This document shows, in pieces, positions 12,501 to 24,529 of a DNA stretch of 64,000 bases. The DNA lies in contig OZ038466.1 in NCBI GenBank assembly GCA_964036295.1, forward strand, positions 17,186,597 through 17,250,596, read 5' to 3'. Within the stretch, counting starts at the first letter, position 1. Every line of letters starts with the position of its first letter. The notes under the pieces are model-generated. The model made no database searches. It had not been told where the DNA came from and saw only the letters and a program-made list of their open reading frames with translations. Source of the stretch: Plumapathes pennacea. Its lineage: Eukaryota; Cnidaria; Anthozoa; Antipatharia; Myriopathidae. Both the position numbers and the translations under genes were made by a program.

Positions 12501-13973
12501 GCAAGGTGTCAAAAGCCAAGTTATCTATGCTGTGAGATATTTTTCTGGTGAGAAACTGAAATCTCTCTTGAGAGTTCCGCTTTTGTCCCTTCTGTCCATT
12601 TTAGTATATTCTGGTCTCCACGCAACTCACGCCGCAAGCTCACTGGCAACGCCAAATCAACTGGGTCCCTGCAACTTCATCGTTCGAGAAAGCTCGCCAT
12701 TTCTGGCCGTTGGTACTTTTCCCTGTCGTCTTTGCACTACAGAGATCTATTTAAACTAGATTACCCTTGACGGGTTCAACTAGCGATCCAATTCTTAAAA
12801 CGTCCTCCCACCCTTCGAGTTTCGTGCACATTGGAGGGTCTGGGTACCAGATTGCTCAGATTTTGCGCAAACAAATTCCTCTTACTTTGGCGCAAAAAAT
12901 TAATCCCGATCAGGCAGTATTACATATATGGGTGACCTTACAGCGGCCACGCAGCTTTGATTTTTATATTGTTTGACGTCTTCAGAGAGAGTAAAAAAGT
13001 TTTCTTGCGCGTTATTAGTTCCACAAAGCTTAATATAAACTAACAGAGGTTCAGTTACTTTACCCTCTTATGCAAAATATAATCAGGATCGATCTACGTT
13101 TTAGTACCGACAACAAAGCCGAGTGCCACGACTACGCTTAATGGCTGACTAAAATCAACAATTTCTATCTCAATTCTAAAGTTTTTCTTTTAGAAACGTG
13201 ATAAAGGTGACACTGCCAAAGATATTATATATTAGATATAAAGATATAAAGTATTACAAAATCAAACGGAAGCAAACATTCCGGGTTCGTATTTCGTATT
13301 TTGGTTTATCAGGGCACCAACATGGCGACCGCTTACAAAGCTATTTTCTCGAAAACAAGTTTCTGCTATTGTAGTAGGTTAGCGGTAATTAATAACTAGT
13401 TAATTAGTTAATAACGGATCCCAGTGACAGAGAGCACGTGAGACTCGTGTACGTGTTATCTTTCTGGACTGTGGAGCAAATCTACTGTAATAAAGTCTCG
13501 AGTTTGTCTGTGATTAGCGGTCAAATTGATCGCATAAAGGCACCACTACACTATGGTGCCTAAATGAGAGGCTACCAATTAAAAGTTGGCAAATCAACTA
13601 ACATGCTCTTGAACATGCTCTTTTAATTTCCTGTGTCAAAACATTGATACTATAAACCATTTTAAAGGGTACTGCCACAACATGCTTTCATGGAGAGATT
13701 ATGTGACCATTTGATAAATAACCGAAAAGGCATGTTATCGGTTCTTGCCGCTAATTACCCAAAAAGTTATATTCGCGGGTTTTTAAGAATATAACTTAGG
13801 CGACCATAAACGCATACGATTCAAATGATGTTTCGATGTTACCCATCAAATTGAAGCCGTGGCACGTTTTGCTGCGGATTTTGTGCAATACGAGATGCTT
13901 GGTTTACAATTCCCGAGATTCACATTCGTTTGAAAACGCTTTTTTTTTTTTTTTTCTTTTTCTTTTTCTTTTT

Positions 13974-14005
<32 letters not shown>

Positions 14006-17000
14006 TTGCGTTTCGGCCTTTCGTCCACACTAAGCTTTCCTTTTCAGTCACGATTACGCAACAATTTTACTGTAGTGCGTAAACGGCGAAAACGGAATTT
14101 TTCAAAAACTCTGACGTCACGATGAGCGCGTGATCCCCTGTATTTAGTGTATTCTATTCATTTTCGCGTTTTCGACAGATATGTAACCATTGTCATTTAC
14201 AGAAATAGGAATATTTATAAAATCTTTACATTAGAGACTTCTAATTTTCTGCCTTATAGGTCCAAACTGTAATAAAGGGTGCAAACTGTAACTACACTTT
14301 GGCTGCCTTCACGAAATGGGACAAATATATCAATCGACCCAAAGCTGATGACCAAGTGGATGTGGTGTCAAATGGGGAGCTTATGGATGACTACACAAAG
14401 ATGTTTCAAGGCAGCGTTGATAGTACAGGGGAGGTGTTTTTTGTGGATGCTAAAAGCCATTTTCATGAGGTAAGTTAAGTTGAAATAATAAACAAGTAGC
14501 ATATGAAACTCACTCTTAACAAAAGGTCTTATGACGTATATACTACCACGCCCATAACAATGGCTCACTCAGAATCATCGCGTTTTTTCGCACTTTTTCT
14601 TCTCGCGCTCGTTTCTTGTTTAAAAATCCGTCGATGCACCTCCGGATTTGAAAAATGTAATCTTCATGCTTTCCAAGTATATATTTTTTGGCCCTTATAA
14701 CAACATTTTAGCTGCGGGTTTTTTAGGTTGTTTTCGATCAGTTGGGCGAAATTAACAAGGCATTTTGGCGTTTTGAGACAACTGGCCGCAAACATTGGGT
14801 TCTAGTTCTTCTGCGCAAGCGTGTACCACAGATGCACCAACGGATTGCGAAAGACGGTTAAATTCCCCGCATTTTGGTATATAAAACTTGCACATTCGGT
14901 AAAATTTAGGTGCGGGAATACGACATTCAAATCTCCAGATGTGCTCGATGTTGAGATAGCGGCCAGCGTCGTGTACGGTCAGCTGAAGAGGATTTATCAA
15001 GGTTCGGAAGGCCCCTTTGGAGCACAACTTTGGTCACTTGGCTACAAAATAAGCAAGGAAATGAATTTCGTATTCCTGTTTTGTGATTCGGAGAGTCTCG
15101 AACGATAACAGTAACTTTTTAATACAGTATTTATACGCCGAAAATGCTCTCGCCGGCATATTTCGCGGGGAACCATTATAGCTTTGATTTCTCATATGTA
15201 TAGTTTTGTATTAAAAGCACATGAAATATGAAAATGGCTGGTTCATTAAAAATAGAAAACTCGTTCCTCTTTGTATTTTGTGTGAAAAGGGCTCTAAAAG
15301 AACACATATAAAGCTGTCTCGATGGGTATATTTTTAGAATGAGGCATATATCACAAATCAGAAGATTGAGTGTATTTGCATGGTTTGAACCAGAGTTTGA
15401 ACAGCATGTAGATTGTGGTTGTCTGGGTAAGAGTAGTCTTCAGGAAAATTGTCACTCGGACAATCACAACCCACATTTTAGTGTATCTCTTGTCATATAT
15501 TCCAGTCAAAAATTGATATAGCTCTGTATATCAACAACTGTGTACACTTCGAACTTAAGCTTAGAATGTACAGTATATACTTCCAACTAGTGAATACACT
15601 AATACTAAAAGATTGAAGTGCAGGTGCAATGCTATACTAATAAATTGTACATACTAAAAAATATATATATTAGTTAATATAGTATTAATTATGGTGCAGG
15701 TGATATAAAAAAACTTAAAGTTAAAATACTGATGTTTTAGCCAACAGTTAAAATCTCAGAGTGCAGATTTCAGGTAGCACTAGTTTAAAATGGAATGACT
15801 TTGTACACATCAATTTATTCTCAAAATACTGTTGGCTGAGATAAACAGTTTAGAAGCACACTTTAGACCTATAAATCATAATGAAGTTAATTGTCTTCTA
15901 ACAGCTTTTTGTAAACAGGAAATTTAGTTTCTTGAAGCAGCAGCTGACAAATGGGTAAACTGTATATCTGTCAATAGTTTCCACTTTTTTATGTGCAAAG
16001 CATTTAATCTCTGGCCACATTATAGAATAGGATGGCACATGGAAGCCATGTGCAATGTGAAACATTGGAGGATGTGATACATTTCTGTTTTCAAACAGCT
16101 TGCAATTTATTGTTATTCAAGTTAAAACATTGGAAGGAGGGGAAAATAGGTAGAATAAATCAGGTGTCTCACATTTTGTGTGGACAGTTTGCGAGCCAGC
16201 GTGAAAAGCATTCTTTAAATATAAACTCCTTGTAAAATTCAGAGAGGAAACATTATCAGGATAAATGCAGATAACAGCCATGCATGTCATGTTTGAATCT
16301 ACATGGCGTCGTAGGCCACAGCTTTATTTTAGTTTCACGGGAATTCTGACCAAAGAATCATATTGCTTGATCATTAAACGACTCACTGCTCAGGACAAAC
16401 ATTTTTGCACGCGCTGGAACGGGAAACACCGAAGAGCCTCCACATCGAACCGCCACCAATCATCGAATTTCGAAGTTCAGTCTTTATAGTGGAACTCCAA
16501 CTGCTGGCGAACCTTGTCGACATAAATTACTTCAATCTCACAAGGTTTTCTGATATTTTTATCCGATTTTGTCTTCTAAACAAACCAATTCGGTTATTCA
16601 GTCCTCTTGAATCTATCCGCCATTTTGAAATCTATCCTAGCCGCTTTCGGCCGCGTGAGATTGGGACTAGAAAATAACAAATGTTCCCATTTGTATGGGA
16701 AGAGTTTGATATGTTGTTGCTAGAAAAGTAGCAACAAACGGGGATGCTGCCAATTGCTAGTGAACAACAGACAATTGCGTAAAACCGATGGCATGTTTTC
16801 ATTGGAGATGGACAGGAGAATTCAGGGTAGTACAAAATATAGTAACTGTGGCCTCAGGAACTATTTCCCACTTTCGAAATGGAAATGTCACCACACGGCC
16901 CGAATTTCCGACTGCGTCACAAATAAACATGAGCCGCTTGCTGGTAAAATCTGAGCCGACTTGCCCTAAGAACATACTCAGAAGCAAATTGAAAACAACC

Positions 17001-20000
17001 GAAAACTCAAGGAAATCGTTTCCCGTTTTGCAATTGAGAAATTAAACTGCACAGTTATAGTTTGTTTACGCCGACCAAGATGTTACTTTGGTTGTCAAGA
17101 TTATTTTTTGTTCTAATTAGTTTATAGTCCTTTTGTCAATTTTCAAGGCAAATACAAACTTATACATACTGTTTCGTAAAAATAGATAAGGGATGCCCTT
17201 GACATCCCCTAAAATGGATGCACACCCACAAATGCGTAGTGACTCAGATGACTCGTCGGAATGAATACGGCCGAAAAACTTATTTTCCCGGTGTCTCCGT
17301 CAGCTGGTTCCTGATAGTCACGTGATTTGCACGCAATTGCTTGAGTATCACTGCCGTCTGATAGGCACAAAATCAGATCTTATTCAGATATCTTTGCCAA
17401 AAATTTTAGCTGAGTGGATGAATTACTGATGATGACTCTGCAGATAGAAAGATAGCCAACGTCAACATCAATGTATTCAACTTGTGGAGCACTAATTTTG
17501 AAAATTCCTTGGACTGTTAGCTATAAGACCTGTTTCAAAAGTCAAACTTCACATGCGCCTGTGTGCCAAATATTTTTTCTATAACGTAGATTGCCTATAT
17601 TGCCTATATTGTTATACTGAACTATACTTAACTCGTGGGATTATTTATAGTATTTTACATTGCCTATATATTTATGATTACCGGACTGCTTTGTGAGATT
17701 ATTGACAGAATATTTTCCTGAAACCAGATTTACTTTTTAGCTAGCGCGGAAGGGTATGCGAGATTACATAATTTTGAATACGCTACTGCCGCGTTGTTTT
17801 CCAGACTGTACGTGGCTAGTAAAAACCAGCCTTTTGTATCGAACAATTGGCAACAATCGTGAAATCCCTTACAGCGGTAAACAATGTCTAACTGTTTAGG
17901 TTACTGAGCAGCAGGCGGATGTAACTGAATGAATTGTTCACTGGTCACCTCAGTTAGTCGAACCTCGCCGAAAACTAATATTCTAGGGCAAAGAAATATC
18001 CCACCAGGAAAATATATTTGATTACGTCAATACCGAATCCCGCATCCCGAAAACCCTGTTAATGCAGGGCGAGGGGGCAAATATTGTATTTCTATTTTAG
18101 TTAAATTTTAAGCGTGGCTTCTGTGGGTTGTAATATATATGCATTGATGATTTACGATTACTCTGGTCTTTTTTTTTTTTAGAGAAAAACTGAGGGAGCA
18201 ACCAATTTCCGTAGCTTTGAAAGTCATCTAGTGGAGGCAGCTAATGGCAAGTTGAAGTCTGAACTTATTCACAATAACTTGCTTTTAGTTACAGATAAAA
18301 GCATTACGGCTGCGTCTCTTTTGGGTGGGGTAATAGAAGATAAGCGTGCCCAGGAGATGGAACGTATTGTGAAAGAACTACGACGGGTACAAGCGTTGGA
18401 TAGAATGTTAGATGATATTTTAAATGAAGAGAAGGAGAAACTCCTCCAAAGCTTGGAAAAGGTTGACATTAAAGATGTCACTAATTGTATCGGTGAACAC
18501 ATGTTGGGTGGTTTGTTTGACAAAGATATTGTCCAAAATTGCCTGAAGAAGCTCAATCAGCTTGCCAAGGAGAGTTTCTCACAATGTGGTAAAACAATCG
18601 AACGACGTATTAGCAAATGTGTCAAGGAGATCAATCCGAATGCGGACGCAGATTCATACCGTATTGATACCCCGTCCCCCTGGGAACCAATTGACTTCGA
18701 GATAGACGACAGCTACAAGTACAGTGTGTTCAAAGATTGTGTTTTGTACCTGGTGATTCCAGCATCAGTTGGAGGAGCTGGAGCAGCTGGAGCAGCTGTA
18801 GCAGCTGGAGGAGCTGAAGCAGCTGGAGCAGCTGTAGTAGCTGGAGCAGCTGGAGCAGCTGAAGCAGTTGGAGCAGCTGGAGCAGCTGTAGCAGCTGGAG
18901 TAGCTGGAGTAGTTGGAAAAGCTGGAGCAGCTGTAGCAGCTGGAGCAGCTGGAGCAGCTGAAGCAGTTGGAGCAGCTGTAGCAGCTGGAGCAGCTGGAGC
19001 AATTGGAACAATTGCAGTAGTTGGTGAGTTTCGCGATCGCTCAGATTTGCTTATATGTGGCCTCTGTATTTAGGTAATCTCTTTCTTTTGTTTAATCATC
19101 ACACTACCCAGATAATAAAAGGTGCCCCAGCAATGCATCTAATTTACTAGGCGAACACATTTGAGTTGAATTTTTCAAACAAATGTACCCAACAATTAAA
19201 GGATTTGTAAGAGTACAAAGGGGCAAAACGAACTTGACAAAAAATGAAAAATCTGAGTGTTAAAAATCCAAAAAAATATCCACTTGTCCACTCCCGCGCA
19301 TGTAAAATCATTGGTCACGGAAGCCTTCCAGAGGTTGTAAAAGCGGTTTACAGCACTTTATCTGGCCTGAGAGAATGTTTAAAAAACTCGAGTTTTAGCA
19401 CTTTCGATAAATGAAACTTTACTATTTCCTCTCGAAAACAACTTGATACCGACTACGTCTAGACTGACAGACTACGTTTTGAAATATACCACACCGCTTA
19501 TCTACAATCCTGGTCAAAATTATGTGGGACACTTCACGAAAGTGTATCATGTGTCACAGCGTTTTTCGATGTGTTCGTACTTTGAGCTCACACAGAAGAG
19601 TCTGTGACAGATTCTCCCCCCCCCCCCCCCTCCCCATATTCAATGTTGTAAAGTAGGTACGAGGCAAACATATTACAGCACGTGTCTCCAAAATTTTCAA
19701 CATTGTGACGGTTGGAGGGGGGCCCAATGCTGAAGTCCTTGTAATGGCTCTTTTGTTAAAACTGTCCCAGTATTTTTGTCTAGGATTGTCTGAAAATTGC
19801 TGTTCTGCAAATTTTAGCTTCCAGAAGCACGCATTTCGTTATAATTGCGCGAACTTTATTTTAATGGATTAACAATTGATGGTGCAGTAATAAGAAGTAA
19901 AAAAATATATATTTTTTTAAAGTTTCTGTTTCAATTAGGACAAACTGAGAAAGTGGGCGTGGTCGTTAACATAAGTTTGCCTTTGGACGGTTTGCAATTC

Positions 20001-23000
20001 GACTCAGTAAGTTAGAAATTATCTGGGAGACTCGCGATTGGTTCATTGTTTATTTTGAATTCAGCCGTTGTAAACACAAACGTTATTCATCATGCGAGTG
20101 AAAGAGAAATGGAGAGTTTAGGTATCCGCCAACAACGATAGGTCTATTTAGTGACATATAGTAGAGCAGACATAATCACATGTCCCTCAAGACAGCATTT
20201 TGCTGATGCAGTTGTGAATGCGTTTGAAACGTGCACCGAAGCCGAGGCTTTGCACTGGGTCGTCTCACAAGAGAATCACAGCGAAAACGACGAACTTGGC
20301 AGACTCATGCACTTCCATATGGCTGTGAAGTTGAACAAGAAAACCAGGTGGTCAAGAGTCCGCGAATTCTTAGAGAGGGATTTTAAGATGAAAGTGAACT
20401 TTAGCTCTGTTCACAACACATATTACAGTGCCTTCAGGTACGTTACGAAGGAAGGCATGGACTCCTTGATGTCCCCAAACTCACCCTGATCTTCAAGATG
20501 CGCCGAAGACGGAAAAGGCCATCGGAGGGAAAAGAAAGAAAGCAAAAGCCAGAAGGAATCAAGTGGGTTCAGGTAAAGCGAAGAGGAGTCGCCGCGAAAA
20601 GCTGTCTGTGTTCGACGTAACAGAGCTAATTCTGTCAAAACAAATCACAACACGTCTGGAATTGGTGGCTCTCGCAGTACAACAAAATAAAGAGGGAAAA
20701 AGTAATTTGGCTGAGTTCATCGCAAACAGAGGAGGGAAAGTGGTAGACGAGGCACTCTCAATGGCCAAAGAGTTCTCAGAGGCCCAGAAAAAGCTAGCCC
20801 GAGCGAAGAAATCCCGAGTACAATTGCTCACCGAAGCATACAATGAGGAGTGTGCAGCTGATTGTGGAGGAAAGTAGTTAGCTTGTGCATTAAGCGTCAT
20901 TCGAAGCAATGGAATTTTGCTGAGCTATTTTTGCCAAGCTCTTTATTCAGCCATAGAACTCGGTAATGGCAAATACCGGAATATATTTATTCATGGCCAA
21001 GCCAATTCAGGCAAAACATTTATTTTGTCGCCTCTGAAGCTTATCTTTCGCGCCTTCTACAACCCAGCTACGGGAACATTTGCTTGGGTGGGAGCCGAAG
21101 AAGCTGAAGTGGTGATGCTAAACGACTTCCGCTGGAAACCTTCCATCATTGCCTGGGTAGATATGCTACAGTTGCTCGAGGGTGATGTGGTACATTTGCC
21201 AACACCGAAAAATTTCTCCAAGCAAGACGTGGAATTCACCCGCTATACGCCCTTCTTTGCAACGGCTGACGCACCTATGGTTCTGGTAAAGGCAGGCTCT
21301 ATCGATCAAGCCAATACTGAAATGATGCGGGTTCGGTGGAGATTTTTTCATTTCTGGAAGCAAATTCCTCCACAAGACCAGCTTCGCCTCGTACCATGCA
21401 GTCGTTGCTTCGCTCGCCTTGTTGTTGACAACAAGAATGACGTCATGTCTCAATAAACGGCTAAAGTAACACTTCACCACTTCAGTTCTCCAGCCAAACA
21501 TGTTACTGGGCGCATGGAGAGAATGTTTTATTATATTACGTTTACAGAAATGAGTTAAGATATAAAATATCTTTCGCCTTAAACTATATTTGTGAGCAGA
21601 CTGTTATTCCTTTTATGAAATCGAACAGTTCTCCAGTCTACTTGATAAATTAAATACAATATTCTATTTTTACTTTTAATTGCTCAAATGGAGAAATGTG
21701 AAATTTCGGGCATCTTGGTGCATTTTTCCACAATCTTTCGTGTTAATCACATTGATCATATACCCATGAATCAATTCTTAGTGATATAAAGGAGAATTGT
21801 TGAATTTAGGCCACAAATAATACGCAGTTCGAGATGGAGAAGTGCTGGTTTATTATGGTGTTGCGTTACATGCTCCATTGACTCCAGTGATGATTTTGAC
21901 AGATGACCGTTGGAATTTATGTAATCTCATATAACACAGTTAGAAAACAATGCCGCATGTTTGTTTTTCTCATCAATACTTTACCCTATTTCCTTTGGAC
22001 AACAAAATCTCCTCAATGCGCTTGGGCATACTGAGAATTGTGCGATCGATAGTTTCAGAACTGAAAGAGTCAAGAGTGCGAATGACTCTACTCTTAAATT
22101 CATTAAAAGATTCGTTAACAATTTGAAACTCAATCGTTTGCGCTTCTAACTGCTCCTTAATGAGATGAAAAACATTCTCTATAGGATTCAAGTCCGGCGA
22201 ATGAGCAGGAATCCTGTGAAGTTCTACTTCAATCTCTTTTAAGGCATTCAATGCAGCTTTACTTGTCTGAGACGGATCGTTGTCCATAACAAACAGCCTT
22301 CGACCTTCGTTCTTAGGTCCAGCTTTGCCAAAGTACAGGCGAAAATTCTCCTTAATGAATGTCGCGAAATACGCACCGTTCATTTTTTCATATACTTTCC
22401 GCAGTATCACTCTTTTTTCAAAGGCAATTGCCACAAGAACATGTAGTCTTCGACCTCCAGCCAAATTCTTTGATCCTTTTGCCGTCACAAGGCCTTCACT
22501 TTGCTTTCGCCAAACACGAGATTTGGGCTGAACAGTTCTGCTCAGGGGATTGTTCTTGTGAACAAAAGAGACACCATCCAGATAAAATGTCACCTCGTGG
22601 GTCCAGAAATCAGCTGATACTCTCAGTGTGCGTTTCATTCGAGCAGCGTAACGCATTTCGAATAAGGCGGTCTTTAGAGCTGAGAAGCCTCTTTTTTCTG
22701 GTCTGGAGGAATCTAAACCCGTGTTCGCTTAGATATCGCGAGAAAGTTCGGCAATGGGCCACAGTTTGAGACAAGCCACTTGCCTCAATCAACTCTTGCA
22801 TCAAGTTTGCGTTTCTACGTCGCAATGTTTGCACTGCACGGAGAAATAGACGAATTCCGCGTTCATCTAACTTTCTTGGTCTGCCCCTCAACTTGCCAGT
22901 GGAAGGTTTCACCTTGTGACCGTTGCAGATGCGATGAGCAGCTGGTTTAGAGATTTACACTGCTTTACAATCTGACGGTAGCTTAAATTCGGCGAGGTTT

Positions 23001-24272
23001 TCTTCAAAAGCCGAGCAAGTACTTTCGCTTCGGTTGGAATCAGTGACTTTGGTGCCATCGTAATGACTCGAACTCAATAACCAAAACAACAAGGTTTATT
23101 TCATTTTATAGCATCATTCCAGCTTTTTCTTCGTTGTTCAAATATCATGCTGTTCATTACCTCATTTCCTTTCGTGAGAATTCAACGGTCCTCCTACTAT
23201 CAGGTTTTTGCAGTAAAAAACACAGCACCCTTCCGTGATCGCAAGGGAGTAAGACACGCCCGTCTTACACTAACACGAAACATTTGTATTACGATAAAGC
23301 GCAAAACAGGATTTTTTAAAGGAAATGTGCTTTGTTGCACATGTCAATTATTTGTATCGAACATCAGCTGAAAGCGATGTATTCTGAGTGTTATACAGGC
23401 ATCTAAAGATTGGCCTTCTTTTCAGACAATCCTGGTCAAAATTATGTGGGACACTTCACGAAAGTGTATCATGTGTCACAGCGTTTTTCGATGCGTTCGT
23501 ACTTTGAGCTCACAGAAGTATCTATGACAGATTCTCCCCCCCCCCCCCTCCCCATATTCAATGTTGTAAAGTAGGTACGAGGCAAACATCTTACAGCACG
23601 TGTCTCCAAATTTTTCAACATTGTGACAAGGGGAGGGGGCAATGCTGAAGTCCTTGTAATGGCTCTTTTGTTAAAACTGTCCCAGTATTTTTGTCTAGGA
23701 TTTTAGGAAACAAGCCTGGAGACTCAGAAACTGTTTGGCATTTCTAGTGTAAGGTACCCATAATCTACTCATTCTTCAAGGGGGTGCATGCTCTATGCTC
23801 TCCCCTGCTCTCCTTGAAACAGCAATTCTGACTCGATCCTATGCTTTGCGTGGCTTGAGTATACAATAGCAGTTAAGACCAGTGATTGATATCGCTTGAA
23901 ATAATTATGAGCTAAACAGACCACTGTATGTATTTTTATCGTTCAGGTACAGGTGTAGGCGCTGCAGTTGCAGGCGTTGCCACTGGTGTCGTATTCTCCA
24001 TAAAAAAATGGAAGCGTAGTACAAAGAGGCGTGAATGTCTAGAAGAGTTTATCAAATGCAAATACTTTTCCCTTCGAGAGAAAAAGTATCAGGATGCAGT
24101 TACGTCTTGCTTAGAGGAAGTGAAAAACCGAGCCAAAGGTAATTCTTTTTGTCTGCAAAAATCAATTAACGAAGCTGTAGAGCACCTAAATGATCCTGAT
24201 CACATCTTAAACAAGAGCTACCAGGAGGTACGTCGCGTGTTAGAAAGCATGCAAAGCCTTGTGTGCGAGTGA
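9573..24272 (+). CDS. Mitofusin/dynamin-like GTPase, copy B (complete, 4 exons)
   Basis: Exons 9573-10256, 14260-14469, 18183-19023 and 23947-24272 join in phases 0, 0 and 1 to a 686-residue protein. The ATG at 9573 is chosen because copy C starts at the matching codon (MSSS). Visible motifs: N-terminal helix 1-75; G1 P-loop GHTSAGKT at 85-92; likely G2 Thr111/112; G3 DTPG at 188-191; G4 TKWD at 246-249, in exon 2. A charged stalk follows from about 300, then about 85 residues of almost pure Gly/Ala/Val ending exon 3, a further small-residue hydrophobic stretch, a basic SIKKWKRSTKRR segment and a C-terminal helix. This order fits the mitofusin/bacterial dynamin-like family (inference); mitofusins are usually about 740 residues. 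The nearly complete GTPase motif set suggests an active enzyme. Intron 3 carries a 4.2 kb transposon insertion, but the coding exons are intact. Confidence 0.88.
10314..10345. repeat. Short perfect hairpin
   Basis: TTAGATTTGCGAA and its reverse complement TTCGCAAATCTAA are separated by about six A/T bases. A 13-bp perfect stem just inside intron 1 of copy B. May be the end or centre of a small element. Confidence 0.5.
11222..11257. repeat. Compact hairpin with CTCCAC/GTGGAG stem
   Basis: AAGGTCGCC, then CTCCAC-GAA-GTGGAG, then GGCGACCTT: nearly perfect self-complementarity over about 35 bases with a GAA loop. No tRNA-like layout. Could be a fragment of a foldback repeat or an unannotated structured RNA. 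Confidence 0.5.
13940..14008 (+). repeat. Polypyrimidine (T)n/(T5C)n tract
   Basis: About 68 bases of almost only T with periodic C, in intron 1 of copy B. The open frames on both strands across it are artefacts of composition. Confidence 0.9.
14470..18182 (+). other. Intron 2 of GTPase copy B
   Basis: GTAAGT donor and poly-T-AG acceptor. 16880-17565 and 17853-18182 match the start of the window and 3079-3407. 14500-16880 contains no recognisable gene or element; the short open frames there lack family features. Confidence 0.6.
18765..19015 (+). repeat. In-frame GCAGCTGGA minisatellite coding Gly/Ala-rich segment
   Basis: Roughly 250 bases of variants of the 9-mer GCAGCTGGA inside exon 3 of copy B, encoding A-A-G/A-A-V/A-A-E triplets. 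Copy A has only a short version (about 4005-4085); copy C lacks it. The period of 9 keeps the reading frame whatever the copy number. Confidence 0.9.
19024..19502 (+). other. Intron 3 of copy B, left part
   Basis: Matches intron 3 of copy A up to the TA at 19503-19504, where the composite transposon begins. No other feature. Confidence 0.7.
19505..19791 (+). mobile_element. Tc1-type MITE, left copy of the composite
   Basis: Starts CAATCCTGGTCAAAATTATG and ends AATACTGGGACAG-type inverted sequence reading TTTGTCTAGGATTG at 19791, so it has its own inverted ends. Includes the small hairpin ACACTTCACGAAAGTGT and a poly(C) run near 19616-19630. Confidence 0.7.
20109..21456 (+). pseudogene. Endogenous Rep (HUH nuclease + SF3 helicase) pseudogene, ssDNA-virus-like
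   Basis: A replication-initiator-like gene in decayed form. The nuclease part (20109-20489) has HFHMAV (HUH motif) and YVTK (the YxxK catalytic tyrosine motif). The helicase part (20563-21456) has a Walker A GQANSGKT, a hydrophobic Walker B region ending LNDF, and a TPFFATAD segment resembling motif C. Rep proteins of this layout nick and unwind DNA for rolling-circle replication in CRESS-DNA viruses and parvoviruses. Breaks: in-frame TAG at 20139-20141, a frame change between 20489 and 20563, and in-frame TAG at 20875-20877. No capsid gene or origin stem-loop was recognised. Which viral group it derives from cannot be decided here; a transposon-adopted Rep is equally possible. Confidence 0.7.
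21973..23058 (-). pseudogene. Tc1-type (DD34E) transposase pseudogene
   Basis: Minus-strand remnants over 1.1 kb. Start codon at 23058 (MAPKSLIPTEAK), N-terminal helix-turn-helix region, a GRPRK linker (22912-22610 frame), and the catalytic core in the 22656-21973 frame. The core shows YLDGVSF (first Asp), MDNDPSQTSK (second Asp) and SPDLNPIEN (Glu). Thirty-four residues separate the second Asp and the Glu, the Tc1 signature. At least two frameshifts (near 22950 and 22640) disable it. Tc1 transposases cut and paste elements into TA, which matches the TA duplication at the ends of the surrounding unit. Confidence 0.8.
23428..23703 (+). mobile_element. Tc1-type MITE, right copy of the composite
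   Basis: Nearly the same sequence and orientation as 19505-19791, including the ACACTTCACGAAAGTGT hairpin and poly(C) run. The inner junctions of the two copies are mirror images (GGATTGTCTGAAAA at about 19786 and TTTTCAGACAATCC at about 23420). Confidence 0.75.
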
Positions 24273-24529
24273 GCGAGCTTAAAAATTACACAAAACAGGT
24301 ACTTGCCAGGTTTTCAGGTCACTTACCTTGTTTGATTGATATTAACCAAATCAACCCAAAAAAGATTTAGTTTTGCCAATAGAACCCATCCCGAAAAGGA
24401 GTTGTAAAACGGCCATAAGACTTTAGAGTTAAGAAATATATAACGCGTCACCGTGTAATATAGCCTCATCTAAACACGCGGGGAGTTGGGAGAACACGAG
24501 AGTAGCGTAAGGAAACCACGAGGCCGCGA
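24273..24529. other. 3' flank of GTPase copy B
   Basis: Matches the 3' flank of copy A to about 24426, then diverges before the satellite. No poly(A) signal is obvious. Confidence 0.5.

Larger units (their letters stand above)
10257..14259 (+). other. Intron 1 of GTPase copy B (4 kb)
   Basis: GTAAGT donor, TTATAG acceptor. Contains the hairpins at 10314-10345 and 11222-11257 and a T/C-rich run at 13940-14008. The open frame 10394-10990 has no recognisable domain or homologue here. Otherwise nothing identified. Confidence 0.6.
19505..23703. mobile_element. 4.2 kb composite Tc1-type unit with Rep/helicase and Tc1 pseudogenes
   Basis: Bounded by TA on both sides (19503-19504 and 23704-23705); the paralogous intron in copy A has a single TA at 4549-4550. 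The outer ends are CAATCCTGGTCAAAATTATG on the left and the related inverted sequence TTTTTGTCTAGGATT on the right, close to classic Tc1 ends. A 275-290 bp terminal block occurs at each end in direct orientation. The interior holds a Rep/SF3 helicase pseudogene on the plus strand and a Tc1 transposase pseudogene on the minus strand. The simplest reading is that the whole unit moved, or was assembled by nested insertion, at one TA target. Confidence 0.75.

Noticed and set aside
13836..14033. Phe/Lys-rich open frames on both strands
   Set aside because: Produced by the polypyrimidine tract.
18730..19011. Leu/Gln-rich minus-strand open frame
   Set aside because: Antisense of the GCAGCTGGA minisatellite; repeat composition removes stops.
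22280..22769. Plus-strand frames over the Tc1 transposase
   Set aside because: Antisense of the minus-strand transposase with its DD34E motifs.
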